Positions 52,807-61,189 of a stretch of DNA of 64,000 nucleotides are shown here, piece after piece. Origin of the DNA: Prochlorococcus sp. AG-402-C22 (GTDB lineage: Bacteria; Cyanobacteriota; Cyanobacteriia; PCC-6307; Cyanobiaceae); assembly GCA_003279535.1 (NCBI GenBank), contig QCHO01000003.1, positions 1 to 64,000 of the forward strand, in the 5' to 3' direction. Under the pieces are notes generated by a model. That model ran no database searches, was not told the origin of the DNA, and saw only the letters and a program-made list of their open reading frames with translations. Each line of letters starts with the position of its first letter. Within the stretch, counting starts at the first letter, position 1. The position numbers were made by a program, and so were the translations under genes.

Positions 52807-54531
52807 ATGAAAGAAACAAGTCCCAAATCAAATAATGGAACAATTTTGGATATAAATGAAAGTTTTAAAATTGAATTTGATCCTATCAGTGATGCACTAG
52901 CCGCAATAAGGAATGGTGAATGCATAATCGTGGTAGATGATGAAAGAAGAGAAAATGAAGGTGATCTGATTTGTGCGGCTCAGTTTGCTACTCCTCAACA
53001 AATTAATTTTATGGCTACAGAAGGAAGGGGTCTTATATGTCTTGCTATGCAAGGTGAAAAACTTGACTCATTGGATTTGCCATTAATGGTAGATAGAAAT
53101 ACTGATGAAAATCAAACAGCTTTTACGATATCAATTGATGCTGGTCCTGAAAATAATGTATCTACTGGTATTTCAGCCGAAGACAGAGCTAAGACAATTC
53201 AAGTTGCAATAAATCCTAATACAAAGCCTGAGGATTTAAGAAGGCCAGGACATATATTTCCATTAAGAGCAAAAAAAGGTGGGGTTTTAAAACGAGCAGG
53301 TCATACAGAAGCAGCGGTAGATATTGCAGCAATGTCAGGTCTATATCCTGCTGGAGTAATTTGTGAAATACAAAATCCTGATGGATCCATGTCAAGACTT
53401 CCGCAACTTAAAGAATACGCAAAACAGTGGGGCATGAAATTAATATCAATAGCTGATTTAATTAGTTATCGATTTCAAACTGAGAGATTTGTTTTCAGAA
53501 AATCAGATGCTGTTCTACCAAGTATTTTTGGAAATTTCAAAGCCTACGGATATATTAATGAACTTGATGGTTCAGAACATGTCGCATTAGTTAAACAAAA
53601 ATCTTCAAAATTAAGTGAACCTGTATTAGTAAGAATGCATTCAGAATGCTTAACGGGTGATGCTTTTGGATCATTGCGTTGCGATTGTAGACCTCAGTTA
53701 GAGGCCGCTTTATCAAGAATAGAAAAGGAGGAAGAGGGAGTTGTTGTTTATTTGAGGCAAGAAGGTAGGGGTATTGGTCTTATAAATAAATTAAAAGCTT
53801 ATAGTTTGCAGGATGGTGGATTAGATACAGTGGAAGCTAATGAAAAACTAGGATTTCCTGCAGATCTCAGAAATTATGGAGTTGGAGCTCAGATATTAAC
53901 TGATCTTGGGATAAAAAAATTAAAATTACTAACAAACAATCCAAGAAAAATAGCTGGATTAGGCGGTTATGGAATAGAAGTTATTGAGAGAGTTCCATTA
54001 GTTATTTGTCCAAATGATAATAATGCTGAATATTTGAGTGTAAAGAAAACGAAGCTAGGCCACATGATTGATGAAGATAATTCTAATTCAATGAATATCG
54101 ACCCATTTATATCTATTTTTCTTGACGGTAATTATAGATCTATAGACTTAGTTCCAATAAAAAATAAAGTAATTAAATTCTGTAATGATCAAAACATTAA
54201 TATTAAACTTGAAAGTACTCCGAGATTATTGGCTTTTTGGAATCGACCAAAATTAGTTTGGCGAATTTTACATGATCAAAATAGAACTGATTCAAACATT
54301 ACTGATCTAGAAATAAAAAATATAGAATTATTTATTGAGTTTTTATCCAAATACGAACATAGTACAAAAATTGGGATTATTGTTTCTAGAAATATTGAAC
54401 AAGCGTTACATCCAAAAAGTAGCATCAAACTTATCAATACGAAATTTACTTTTAATAATGAAATTCTATATTCATCTACTAGAAAATTTAATCTAGATAA
54501 AGAGACATTTAGTATTGTTTTTGAAGACTAA
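52807..54531 (+). CDS. ribBA: Bifunctional riboflavin synthesis protein RibBA with C-terminal extension
   Basis: About 574 residues from the ATG at 52807, which follows an AGGA; the track's TTG is 12 bp upstream. N-terminal DHBP synthase ('VVDDERRENEGDLICAAQFA', 'RRPGHIFPLRAKKGGVLKRA') is followed by GTP cyclohydrolase II with its zinc site 'SECLTGDAFGSLRCDCRPQL' and 'VVYLRQEGRGIGLINKLKAY'. These make the two precursors of riboflavin. The cyclohydrolase ends near 'KTKLGHMID', leaving about 150 residues of extra C-terminal sequence with no motif I know. This extension is odd compared with ~400-residue enzymes. Confidence 0.94.
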   Translation: MKETSPKSNNGTILDINESFKIEFDPISDALAAIRNGECIIVVDDERRENEGDLICAAQFATPQQINFMATEGRGLICLAMQGEKLDSLDLPLMVDRNTDENQTAFTISIDAGPENNVSTGISAEDRAKTIQVAINPNTKPEDLRRPGHIFPLRAKKGGVLKRAGHTEAAVDIAAMSGLYPAGVICEIQNPDGSMSRLPQLKEYAKQWGMKLISIADLISYRFQTERFVFRKSDAVLPSIFGNFKAYGYINELDGSEHVALVKQKSSKLSEPVLVRMHSECLTGDAFGSLRCDCRPQLEAALSRIEKEEEGVVVYLRQEGRGIGLINKLKAYSLQDGGLDTVEANEKLGFPADLRNYGVGAQILTDLGIKKLKLLTNNPRKIAGLGGYGIEVIERVPLVICPNDNNAEYLSVKKTKLGHMIDEDNSNSMNIDPFISIFLDGNYRSIDLVPIKNKVIKFCNDQNINIKLESTPRLLAFWNRPKLVWRILHDQNRTDSNITDLEIKNIELFIEFLSKYEHSTKIGIIVSRNIEQALHPKSSIKLINTKFTFNNEILYSSTRKFNLDKETFSIVFED

Positions 54532-54537
54532 GATTAT

Positions 54538-54975
54538 TTACTTTAGAGTTGCCTTTAGTATTTTTGAACCGTTAGTTAGTTTAAGAACTACATCCATATC
54601 ATCTGTTTTTCCAAAAACAGTATGAACTCCATCAAGATGCGGTTGTGGTTCATAAACTATAAAAAATTGACTACCGCCAGTATCCTTTCCTGCATGTGCC
54701 ATAGAAAGTGATCCTTTAAGATGCTTATTTGAATTTATTTCGCATTTAATTTTGTATCCAGGGCCTCCAGTTCCAGGCATACCAGATGCTCCATCACGAG
54801 TATTTGGGCATCCACCCTGGGCCATAAATCCAGGAATAACTCTGTGAAATGCAAGACCATCATAAAAACCATCACTTATCAATTTCGTGAAGTTATTAAC
54901 TGTATTAGGTGCGTCCTCAGAGAAAAATTCAATATTAATATTTCCTGCTTCTGTTTCAAATAATGCCTTTGTCAT
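54538..54975 (-). CDS. Cyclophilin-type peptidyl-prolyl isomerase
   Basis: 145 residues: '[20 protein letters not shown]', '[18 protein letters not shown]' and '[20 protein letters not shown]' hold the catalytic Arg and surrounding residues. No signal peptide, so it acts in the cytoplasm. It speeds proline isomerisation in folding. Convergent with ribBA (6 bp between stops). Confidence 0.93.
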   Translation of the reverse strand: MTKALFETEAGNINIEFFSEDAPNTVNNFTKLISDGFYDGLAFHRVIPGFMAQGGCPNTRDGASGMPGTGGPGYKIKCEINSNKHLKGSLSMAHAGKDTGGSQFFIVYEPQPHLDGVHTVFGKTDDMDVVLKLTNGSKILKATLK

Positions 54976-55009
54976 TTTTTTATTTTTTTAATTATTTGTA
55001 TTTTAATCC

Positions 55010-55390
55010 TTAAAGCAACTTTTCTAGGTTTTCCTTAATGGTGTTTATATCAATTTTTGCTTGATTATCTACATTCTCCTCCCAATTTTCCACCTCAAGA
55101 TTTTTTTGAGGCGGAGATATTAGTAACCTGTCTTCGGAGGTTTTAGGAACAAAATTTTTCTCTACAAGTTTACATTCGTAATCCAACTTAATGCAGAACT
55201 CTCTAATTTCCTCTATATCAATCATTTCAACTGTAGGTAAAGGAAAATCTTGAGCCTCTAGCAGTCCACAGTATCTAGTTGCATCATCCTTGTCCTCAAA
55301 CATTAGTACTATAGTTCTTCCTTTAAGTTCAATTGAGTGAATTCCTTCTTTATCTGTTCCTGAATTATATAAAAGAACGTAAATATTCAT
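55010..55390 (-). CDS. DUF3110-family protein
   Basis: 126 residues. N-terminal 'MNIYVLLYNSGTDKEGIHSI' and 'RTIVLMFEDKDDATRYCGLL' match DUF3110, a cyanobacterial and plastid family of unknown function. The tail is acidic. It lies between the cyclophilin and dnaJ genes on the same strand, ~30 bp from each, perhaps in one transcript with dnaK-dnaJ. Confidence 0.8.
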   Translation of the reverse strand: MNIYVLLYNSGTDKEGIHSIELKGRTIVLMFEDKDDATRYCGLLEAQDFPLPTVEMIDIEEIREFCIKLDYECKLVEKNFVPKTSEDRLLISPPQKNLEVENWEENVDNQAKIDINTIKENLEKLL

Positions 55391-55420
55391 AAAATAGTAT
55401 TTTCTATATATATTATTTGA

Positions 55421-56347
55421 TTAGGAATCAGAAAGTGATAATTCTTGTAATCTTGTATACAATGCAATTTCTTCATCATTGATATCAGCAGGAATTACTA
55501 CTAAGATTTCAACATATTGATCACCTACATTATCCTCGAATGTTAGACCTCTACCCTTTAAACGTAACATTCTCCCGGTGGATGATTTTGGAGGCACTTG
55601 AAGGGTTACATTCCCATCAAGGGTAGGAACCTCTACTGCACAACCAAGAAGTGCATCATGAGGAAACAACTCTAATTTATAAATAACTCTTAAACCATCA
55701 ATTCTTAGTCCACTTTCCGTTTGAACCTTTAACTGTAAATAATGATCTTTTCCGCCCCTTGCAATATTTTCAAGTCTTAATCGCCAACCATCTCCAGCAA
55801 AAGGAGGTGTATCAACTTCAACCATAGTTTGATCTTCAAGTTCGATTAATATTGAAGCTCCATTTAAGGCCTCATCAGGAGTTAATTCAATAATTGTTTC
55901 TATATCTTTATGGAGTTTAACTGGAGGGGGTTCTTCGGGAGATGTTGTAGGGTAATCGTAATTATTAAATTCATCATTTTCTAGATTCGTTGATTCATCA
56001 TCAAGTGGTTCATCAGTATATTCGTATTTATTATTAACGTTATATTCATATCCAAATAATGAATCAAGATAGTCTTGAAAATCAGGAAAACCTGTTTTGA
56101 AATTATTATTTTCGTAATCTTCCTGAATATTTACATCTGAATTTTTATTTCTTTTATTGGGATCACGAAGGTATTCATATGCTTCATTAATCAATTTAAA
56201 TCTTTCTTCTGCATTTAAATCATTTTTATTTAAATCAGGATGCCATTTTCTTGCTTCTCTTCGAAATGCTTTTTTTAGTTCTTTATCGTCGAAATCATTG
56301 GATAAACCCAAAATCGACAAATAATCTTTTTTAGAGGAAATAGTCAT
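55421..56347 (-). CDS. dnaJ: DnaJ-family co-chaperone (no zinc finger)
   Basis: 308 residues from the ATG giving 'MTISSKKDYLSILGLSNDFD'; the track start adds 11 unlikely residues that come from the dnaK overlap. The J domain (~6-75) has HPD in 'EARKWHPDLNKNDLNAEERF'. There is no Gly/Phe-rich or four-knuckle zinc region; an acidic, Asn-rich linker leads to a DnaJ C-terminal substrate domain ('LELFPHDALLGCAVEVPTLD', 'LRLKGRGLTF'). It is CbpA-like. The start overlaps dnaK by 17 bp, so both are coupled. Confidence 0.9.
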   Translation of the reverse strand: MTISSKKDYLSILGLSNDFDDKELKKAFRREARKWHPDLNKNDLNAEERFKLINEAYEYLRDPNKRNKNSDVNIQEDYENNNFKTGFPDFQDYLDSLFGYEYNVNNKYEYTDEPLDDESTNLENDEFNNYDYPTTSPEEPPPVKLHKDIETIIELTPDEALNGASILIELEDQTMVEVDTPPFAGDGWRLRLENIARGGKDHYLQLKVQTESGLRIDGLRVIYKLELFPHDALLGCAVEVPTLDGNVTLQVPPKSSTGRMLRLKGRGLTFEDNVGDQYVEILVVIPADINDEEIALYTRLQELSLSDS

Positions 56348-58328
56348 TGTCCCATGGATCATCATCCCTAGAATCACCATACCTCGAATTTCGATAATTT
56401 CTATTCATTTGATTATCCCAAGGATCATCATCCCAATAATCGTCTGAAAACAGTTCATCCTTCAATGATCCAAATGTATTTTTAATACCCTGTAATGGAT
56501 TATTATCAGTTTTCCTTTCTGATGCAAATTTTCTGTTTAATCCAAATAATGCTTCTTGGAGAGCACTTACTGAAATTTCTAATTCTTGAGGATCATCATC
56601 ATTTATGTATTCTTCAACATCTTCAATAGCTAATTCGACAGCACGTTGTTGTCTTTCAGCTCCATAAGGTCCAAATTCTAGAGAAGCATCTCTAAGTCTT
56701 CTCTCAGCTTGCGCAATAAGAGTTAAAGCACTATTTTTTCTATCAATGACAGATCTTATCATTCTGTCTTCATTTGCTTTTGTTTTAGCTTCTTCAATTA
56801 TCGAATTAATTTCTTGCTCATTTAAATTCGAGCCTCCTGAAATTGTAACTGTTTGCTTTCTTCCTGTTGTTCTATCCGTTGCACTAACTTCTAAAAGACC
56901 ATTAGCATCAATATCGAATGCAACCTGTACTTGTGGAATTCCTCTAGGTGCTGGAGGTATTCCTGATAGCCTAAATTTGCCAAGGGATTTATTTTCAGAA
57001 GCCAATGGTCTTTCACCTTGTCTTACTTGAACAACCACTGAAGATTGATTAGCTTCTGATGTACTAAAAACATCAGATTGCCTTACTGGTATAGGTGTAT
57101 TACGAGGAATAAGTATCTTCATAAGACCACCAATGGTTTCTAAACCTAAGGATAAGGGCGTAACATCATTTAGAAGTAAATCTTGTAAATCACCACTTAT
57201 TATTCCGGATTGTATAGCAGCACCAATTGCAACAACTTCATCTGGATTAACTGATTGACAGGGGTCATTAGGAACAAGAGTCTTGACTAATTGTTGAACC
57301 ATTGGGATTCTTGTGCTACCACCTACCAGAACTACCTCATCTATATCTTCTGCGTTCCATCCAGAGTCATCTAGGGCTATTTGCACAGGCTCTAATAATC
57401 TGTCTAATAGATCCTGAGATAAGGATTCAAATATTTTTCTATTTAAAGTCTCCTCAATATGTAATGGCCCCTCTTTACTTGTTGTGATAAAAGGTAATGA
57501 TATTTTTGTTTTTTGTAATCCTGATAATTCACATTTAGCTTTTTCAGCGGCTTCAGTTAATCTCTGCAAAGCTTGTCTATCCCTTCTAAGATCAATATCA
57601 TGTTTTGCAAGAAATCTTTCAGCAAGCCAATCTACTATTTTTGAGTCAAAATTATTTCCTCCTAATTGGGTATCTCCACAGGTGGCTTTTACATCAAATA
57701 CACCATTTGAAATTTTTAATAATGAAACATCAAACGTTCCTCCGCCTAAATCAAATACCAAAACATTATTAGAAGAACTTTTTTCAAAGCCATAAGCAAG
57801 AGCAGCTGCAGTGGGTTCATTTAGGATTCTATCTACTTTGATACCCGCCAATATTGCTGAATCCTTTGTGGCTTGCCTTTGAGATTCATTAAAATAGGCG
57901 GGAACTGTAATAACAGCAGAGTCAACAGTATCTCCTAAATATGTTTCAGCATCATTAATTAATTTTCTAATTAATGAGCTGACTAGCTCTTCAGGAGCAT
58001 ACTCTCTTTGTGTATTTGGACTAAGAACCCTTACACTTCCAGTATTATTTGCTTTGACATTATAAGGAACAGAAATACTTGTATCATCTAATTCGTCCCA
58101 GTCGCTACCAATGAATCTTTTTAAGTTATAAAAGGTATTCTTTGGATTTAAAACAAGTTGTCTTCTTGCTTGTTCGCCTATTAAAATTTCTTTGTCTTTT
58201 GTAAAACCAATTATTGAAGGTGTAGTTCTAGACCCTTCAGAATTTGCAATTACAATTGGACGACCAGCTTCTATAACTCCAACAACAGAGTTAGTAGTAC
58301 CTAAATCAATTCCAACTATTTGCCCCAT
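56331..58328 (-). CDS. dnaK: Hsp70 chaperone DnaK with acidic DDDPWDN tail
   Basis: 665 residues. ATPase motifs 'GIDLGTTNSVVGVIEAGRP', 'NVLVFDLGGGTFDVSLLKIS' and 'EVVLVGGSTRIPMVQQL', linker 'VTPLSLGLETIGG', then the substrate domain. The C-terminal ~60 residues are Asp-rich and repeat DDDPWDN twice. The dnaK-dnaJ overlap resembles the dnaK3-dnaJ pair of Synechocystis rather than dnaK2, and such DnaK forms have been tied to membranes and ribosomes. That subtype is inference. No CIRCE element is visible upstream. Confidence 0.93.
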   Translation of the reverse strand: MGQIVGIDLGTTNSVVGVIEAGRPIVIANSEGSRTTPSIIGFTKDKEILIGEQARRQLVLNPKNTFYNLKRFIGSDWDELDDTSISVPYNVKANNTGSVRVLSPNTQREYAPEELVSSLIRKLINDAETYLGDTVDSAVITVPAYFNESQRQATKDSAILAGIKVDRILNEPTAAALAYGFEKSSSNNVLVFDLGGGTFDVSLLKISNGVFDVKATCGDTQLGGNNFDSKIVDWLAERFLAKHDIDLRRDRQALQRLTEAAEKAKCELSGLQKTKISLPFITTSKEGPLHIEETLNRKIFESLSQDLLDRLLEPVQIALDDSGWNAEDIDEVVLVGGSTRIPMVQQLVKTLVPNDPCQSVNPDEVVAIGAAIQSGIISGDLQDLLLNDVTPLSLGLETIGGLMKILIPRNTPIPVRQSDVFSTSEANQSSVVVQVRQGERPLASENKSLGKFRLSGIPPAPRGIPQVQVAFDIDANGLLEVSATDRTTGRKQTVTISGGSNLNEQEINSIIEEAKTKANEDRMIRSVIDRKNSALTLIAQAERRLRDASLEFGPYGAERQQRAVELAIEDVEEYINDDDPQELEISVSALQEALFGLNRKFASERKTDNNPLQGIKNTFGSLKDELFSDDYWDDDPWDNQMNRNYRNSRYGDSRDDDPWDNDYFL

Positions 58329-58540
58329 GATTGTAGATTGCTAAATTAAAGCAAAATTTACTAATAATTAAATCAATTTATATCTTTGATATTTACATAT
58401 AATAGTAAAAATCAAATATTTTCAACTTAATTTAAATAAATAAGATTATTTATAACCGGACAAACTGCTTACTATCAATTTAGAGGTAACCTTTTCAGAG
58501 GGTTTGTTGATGTAATTAACCAAAATCAACTAAACTAGAA

Positions 58541-58627
58541 CGGAGAGAGAGGGATTCGAACCCTCGATAAAGTTGCCCCTATACAGCATTTCCAGTGCTG
58601 CGCCTTCAACCACTCGGCCACCTCTCC
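58541..58627 (-). tRNA. tRNA-Ser (anticodon GGA)
   Basis: An 87-nt cloverleaf with acceptor GGAGAGG/TCTCTCC (closing G-T pair), discriminator G, D arm with TGGCCGAGTGGTTGAAGGC, anticodon loop CTGGAAA, a long variable arm typical of class II tRNAs, and T arm GAGGG-TTCGAAT-CCCTC. CCA is not encoded. It lies between dnaK and the ferredoxin gene. Confidence 0.95.
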
Positions 58628-58676
58628 CAAGAAAACTATTTTAACCCTTTATCATCCCATTTTTGAGGAAAGTTAT

Positions 58677-59051
58677 TTGAAGAAGACTTTCACAGTCACG
58701 ATTAAAAATAAAGAAACCGGAAAGGTCTACCGAGAGGAGGTTAATAGTGATGAGTATATTCTTAAGGAATTCGAAAAAAAAGGTTTTAAGCTTCCATTTT
58801 CATGTAGAAATGGTTGCTGTACAAGTTGCGCAGTTAAAATAATATCTGGTGAATTGAAACAACCTGAGGCAATGGGAGTTTCTCAAGCCTTAAAAGATAA
58901 AGGTTATGCACTACTTTGTGTTGCTAAGGCCTCAGCAGATCTTGAAGTAGAAACAACTTACGAAGATGAAGTTTATGATTTGCAATTTGGTCAATATTTT
59001 GGAAGTGGTAATACAAGAGTTGCTCCACCTTGGGAATTTGAGGAAGATTAA
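58677..59051 (+). CDS. Plant-type [2Fe-2S] ferredoxin with C-terminal extension
   Basis: 124 residues from a TTG start. The cluster cysteines are C43, C48, C51 in 'FSCRNGCCTSCAVKI' and C81 in 'ALLCVAKA', the plant-type spacing. An extra cysteine (C47) lies within the loop. Compared with photosynthetic PetF (~97 residues) it has ~25 extra C-terminal residues ('YFGSGNTRVAPPWEFEED'), so it is probably a specialised ferredoxin (FdC-like) rather than the main PSI acceptor. It is 2 bp upstream of the suhB-like gene. Confidence 0.88.
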   Translation: MKKTFTVTIKNKETGKVYREEVNSDEYILKEFEKKGFKLPFSCRNGCCTSCAVKIISGELKQPEAMGVSQALKDKGYALLCVAKASADLEVETTYEDEVYDLQFGQYFGSGNTRVAPPWEFEED

Positions 59052-59053
59052 TT

Positions 59054-59902
59054 ATGTTTGAACTGAGCGAAATAGAAGAACTTGTAAACCAAATAAGCTT
59101 ACCCAGGTTGTATGAAATAGCCAAAAATTCTGCTCAAATTGGTAATGAAATTTTAAAGATTAATTATAATAAAATACAAAAAATTTCATCTAAAGGGAGA
59201 AAAGGAGATCTTGTAACGAATGTAGATTTGGAAGTTGAAAATAAAATAAAAGAATATTTATTGGAAGAAACACCCAATATATCTATCCATGCAGAGGAAA
59301 CTGGGAAATTAAATAAATCCTCAGATTTAACATGGTGTATAGACCCATTAGACGGTACAACTAATTATTCCCATGGCTATCCTTTTTTTGGATCTTCTAT
59401 CGGTCTTGTATATAAAAATAAGCCAATTATAGGAGCTATATCAGTACCATATTTAAATGAATTATATTCTGCCTGTATAGGATTAGGATCGTTTTGCAAT
59501 GATAGTAAACTTAAAGTATCGAGTCCTATTAACCTTTCTGATAGTTTACTTGTTACCGGTTTTGCTTATGACAGGTTTGAGGTAGAGGATAATAATTATG
59601 CAGAATTTTGTTACCTAACACATAAAACTAGAGGAGTTAGAAGAGGAGGAGCAGCAGCAGTAGATCTTGCATTTGTTGCAGCTGGAAAGGTAGATGGATA
59701 CTGGGAAAGGGGATTAGAGGTTTGGGACTTAGCAGCCGGTGCTATTATTGTTAATGAGGCAGGTGGAACTATTTCGGATTATCCATCAGGTGAATTTAAT
59801 TTAAGTTCAGGAAGAATTCTTGGATGTTCCCCCAGCATTGAGAAAGAATTAAAAAAAGAACTAGGTAATGTTTCTCCATTTAATAAAAATCTTTATACGT
59901 AA
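59054..59902 (+). CDS. suhB: Inositol-monophosphatase family phosphatase (SuhB-like)
   Basis: 282 residues. Metal-site motifs 'ISIHAEETG', 'WCIDPLDGTTNYSHGYPFFG' and 'GLEVWDLAAGAIIVNEAGG' define the lithium-sensitive phosphatase family. Substrates may be inositol phosphates, histidinol phosphate or related sugar phosphates. The next gene is hisZ, and some family members act as histidinol-phosphate phosphatase, so a role in histidine synthesis is possible but not shown. Confidence 0.88.
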   Translation: MFELSEIEELVNQISLPRLYEIAKNSAQIGNEILKINYNKIQKISSKGRKGDLVTNVDLEVENKIKEYLLEETPNISIHAEETGKLNKSSDLTWCIDPLDGTTNYSHGYPFFGSSIGLVYKNKPIIGAISVPYLNELYSACIGLGSFCNDSKLKVSSPINLSDSLLVTGFAYDRFEVEDNNYAEFCYLTHKTRGVRRGGAAAVDLAFVAAGKVDGYWERGLEVWDLAAGAIIVNEAGGTISDYPSGEFNLSSGRILGCSPSIEKELKKELGNVSPFNKNLYT

Positions 59903-59920
59903 GAACCGTTAAATATTAAA

Positions 59921-61072
59921 ATGACTGATATAAAGGAAATTAAATTAGTAGATGTAAGGAATAACTCCAATATCATAAATAATTTAAATAATATTTATAA
60001 ACTATGGGGTTATGAGGAAGTCTCCCCTTCATTTATAAATACTTTAGAGACGATAAAAGGTCGTGGTTTTATTGAAGAGAATGAGGTTGTTGGAATAGTA
60101 AGTAATAATTCATTATGTCTAAGGCCGGAAATGACAACATCTATTGTCAAATTGTCATCTACTAGATTAATAAATAAGAAACGACCAATAAGATTATTCA
60201 CAAACGGAATGGTCTTCGATAAAAAAGAAAATAATAAAAATTCGTTTAAGTTGCAAGAGAAACTACAGAGTGGGATCGAATTAATTGGATATGACACAAA
60301 ATATCCCGAAATTGAAGTTATCAATATTTTGTTTGATTCCATAGACAATATTAATTTGAAGGATGATTGTAATTTATGTCTACTAGTTAGTACCACAAAA
60401 ATAATGGACTTGATCTTGAATAAGTATAAGAATAATAATTTTGAAGAAATTAAGAAAAGTTTGGTTAATTTTGATCAAGACAAATTATCGAAATTAGGAA
60501 TAGATGAGGAGGATAAATATATTCTGAAAGATTTATTGTTCACAAGAGGAGAACCAATTGCAATATTAAAAAAATTGACAAGTATATTTGGAGCTAGTAA
60601 AACTCTAGATGATTTAAATTTTTTATTTGAAATATTATCAAAAATATCAAGTAAATATGGTGTTAAATTACAACTTGATCCGACTTTTCAGCCCCACTTG
60701 AATTTATATGAAGGAATAGTTTTTCAACTTATAAGTGAAAGTGATAATAATAAATACGTGATAGCAAAAGGTGGAAGATATGATGAACTGGTTAGATTCT
60801 TTAGTCCAAATGAGAAAATGTTAAATGGTATTGGATTTACAATTTCAATAGATGTTTTAAGAAATTTAATTAAGGATGAAAAGAAAGAGAGGAAAAAGAT
60901 TTTATTAATGTTTAAAGATTCTTATTTATTAGATAAAGGTATGAATGAGCAAAAAGAACTTCAGAAAAGTGGAAATATTGCTGTCTTACATTTAAATCCT
61001 TGTAATGACTTAGCTAAAGCTAATCAAATAATGAGAGAGAATAACTGTAATGAGATTTTTTGGGTTAAATAA
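59921..61072 (+). CDS. hisZ: ATP phosphoribosyltransferase regulatory subunit HisZ
   Basis: 383 residues, homologous to histidyl-tRNA synthetase but shorter and without its anticodon domain. Class II-like motifs are 'SLCLRPEMTTSIVKLSSTRL' and 'YVIAKGGRYDELVRFFSPNE'. HisZ associates with the short form of HisG and gives it histidine feedback control in the first step of histidine synthesis. It is 18 bp after the suhB-like gene. HisRS is excluded by its length and lack of a C-terminal domain. Confidence 0.85.
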   Translation: MTDIKEIKLVDVRNNSNIINNLNNIYKLWGYEEVSPSFINTLETIKGRGFIEENEVVGIVSNNSLCLRPEMTTSIVKLSSTRLINKKRPIRLFTNGMVFDKKENNKNSFKLQEKLQSGIELIGYDTKYPEIEVINILFDSIDNINLKDDCNLCLLVSTTKIMDLILNKYKNNNFEEIKKSLVNFDQDKLSKLGIDEEDKYILKDLLFTRGEPIAILKKLTSIFGASKTLDDLNFLFEILSKISSKYGVKLQLDPTFQPHLNLYEGIVFQLISESDNNKYVIAKGGRYDELVRFFSPNEKMLNGIGFTISIDVLRNLIKDEKKERKKILLMFKDSYLLDKGMNEQKELQKSGNIAVLHLNPCNDLAKANQIMRENNCNEIFWVK

Positions 61073-61108
61073 AACCGTTTAATTATTAATTTAAGTTCTT
61101 AATTAATA

Positions 61109-61124
61109 TATTGTTCGGACAATA
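61109..61124. repeat. Small perfect hairpin between hisZ and htpG
   Basis: TATTGT-TCGG-ACAATA gives six base pairs around a TCGG tetraloop in a 117-bp gap. There is no following T run, so terminator function is doubtful. It could be an operator upstream of htpG. Confidence 0.35.
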
Positions 61125-61189
61125 CTCCTAATTAAACTTGATTAACTAGTTTTTAAGAAATAGGATTTATATGTTTAATTTTTTTTTTA

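Noticed and set aside
58329-58540. CIRCE heat-shock operator upstream of dnaK
   Set aside because: No TTAGCACTC-N9-GAGTGCTAA or close variant is visible; only a weak AACC/GGTT dyad is present.
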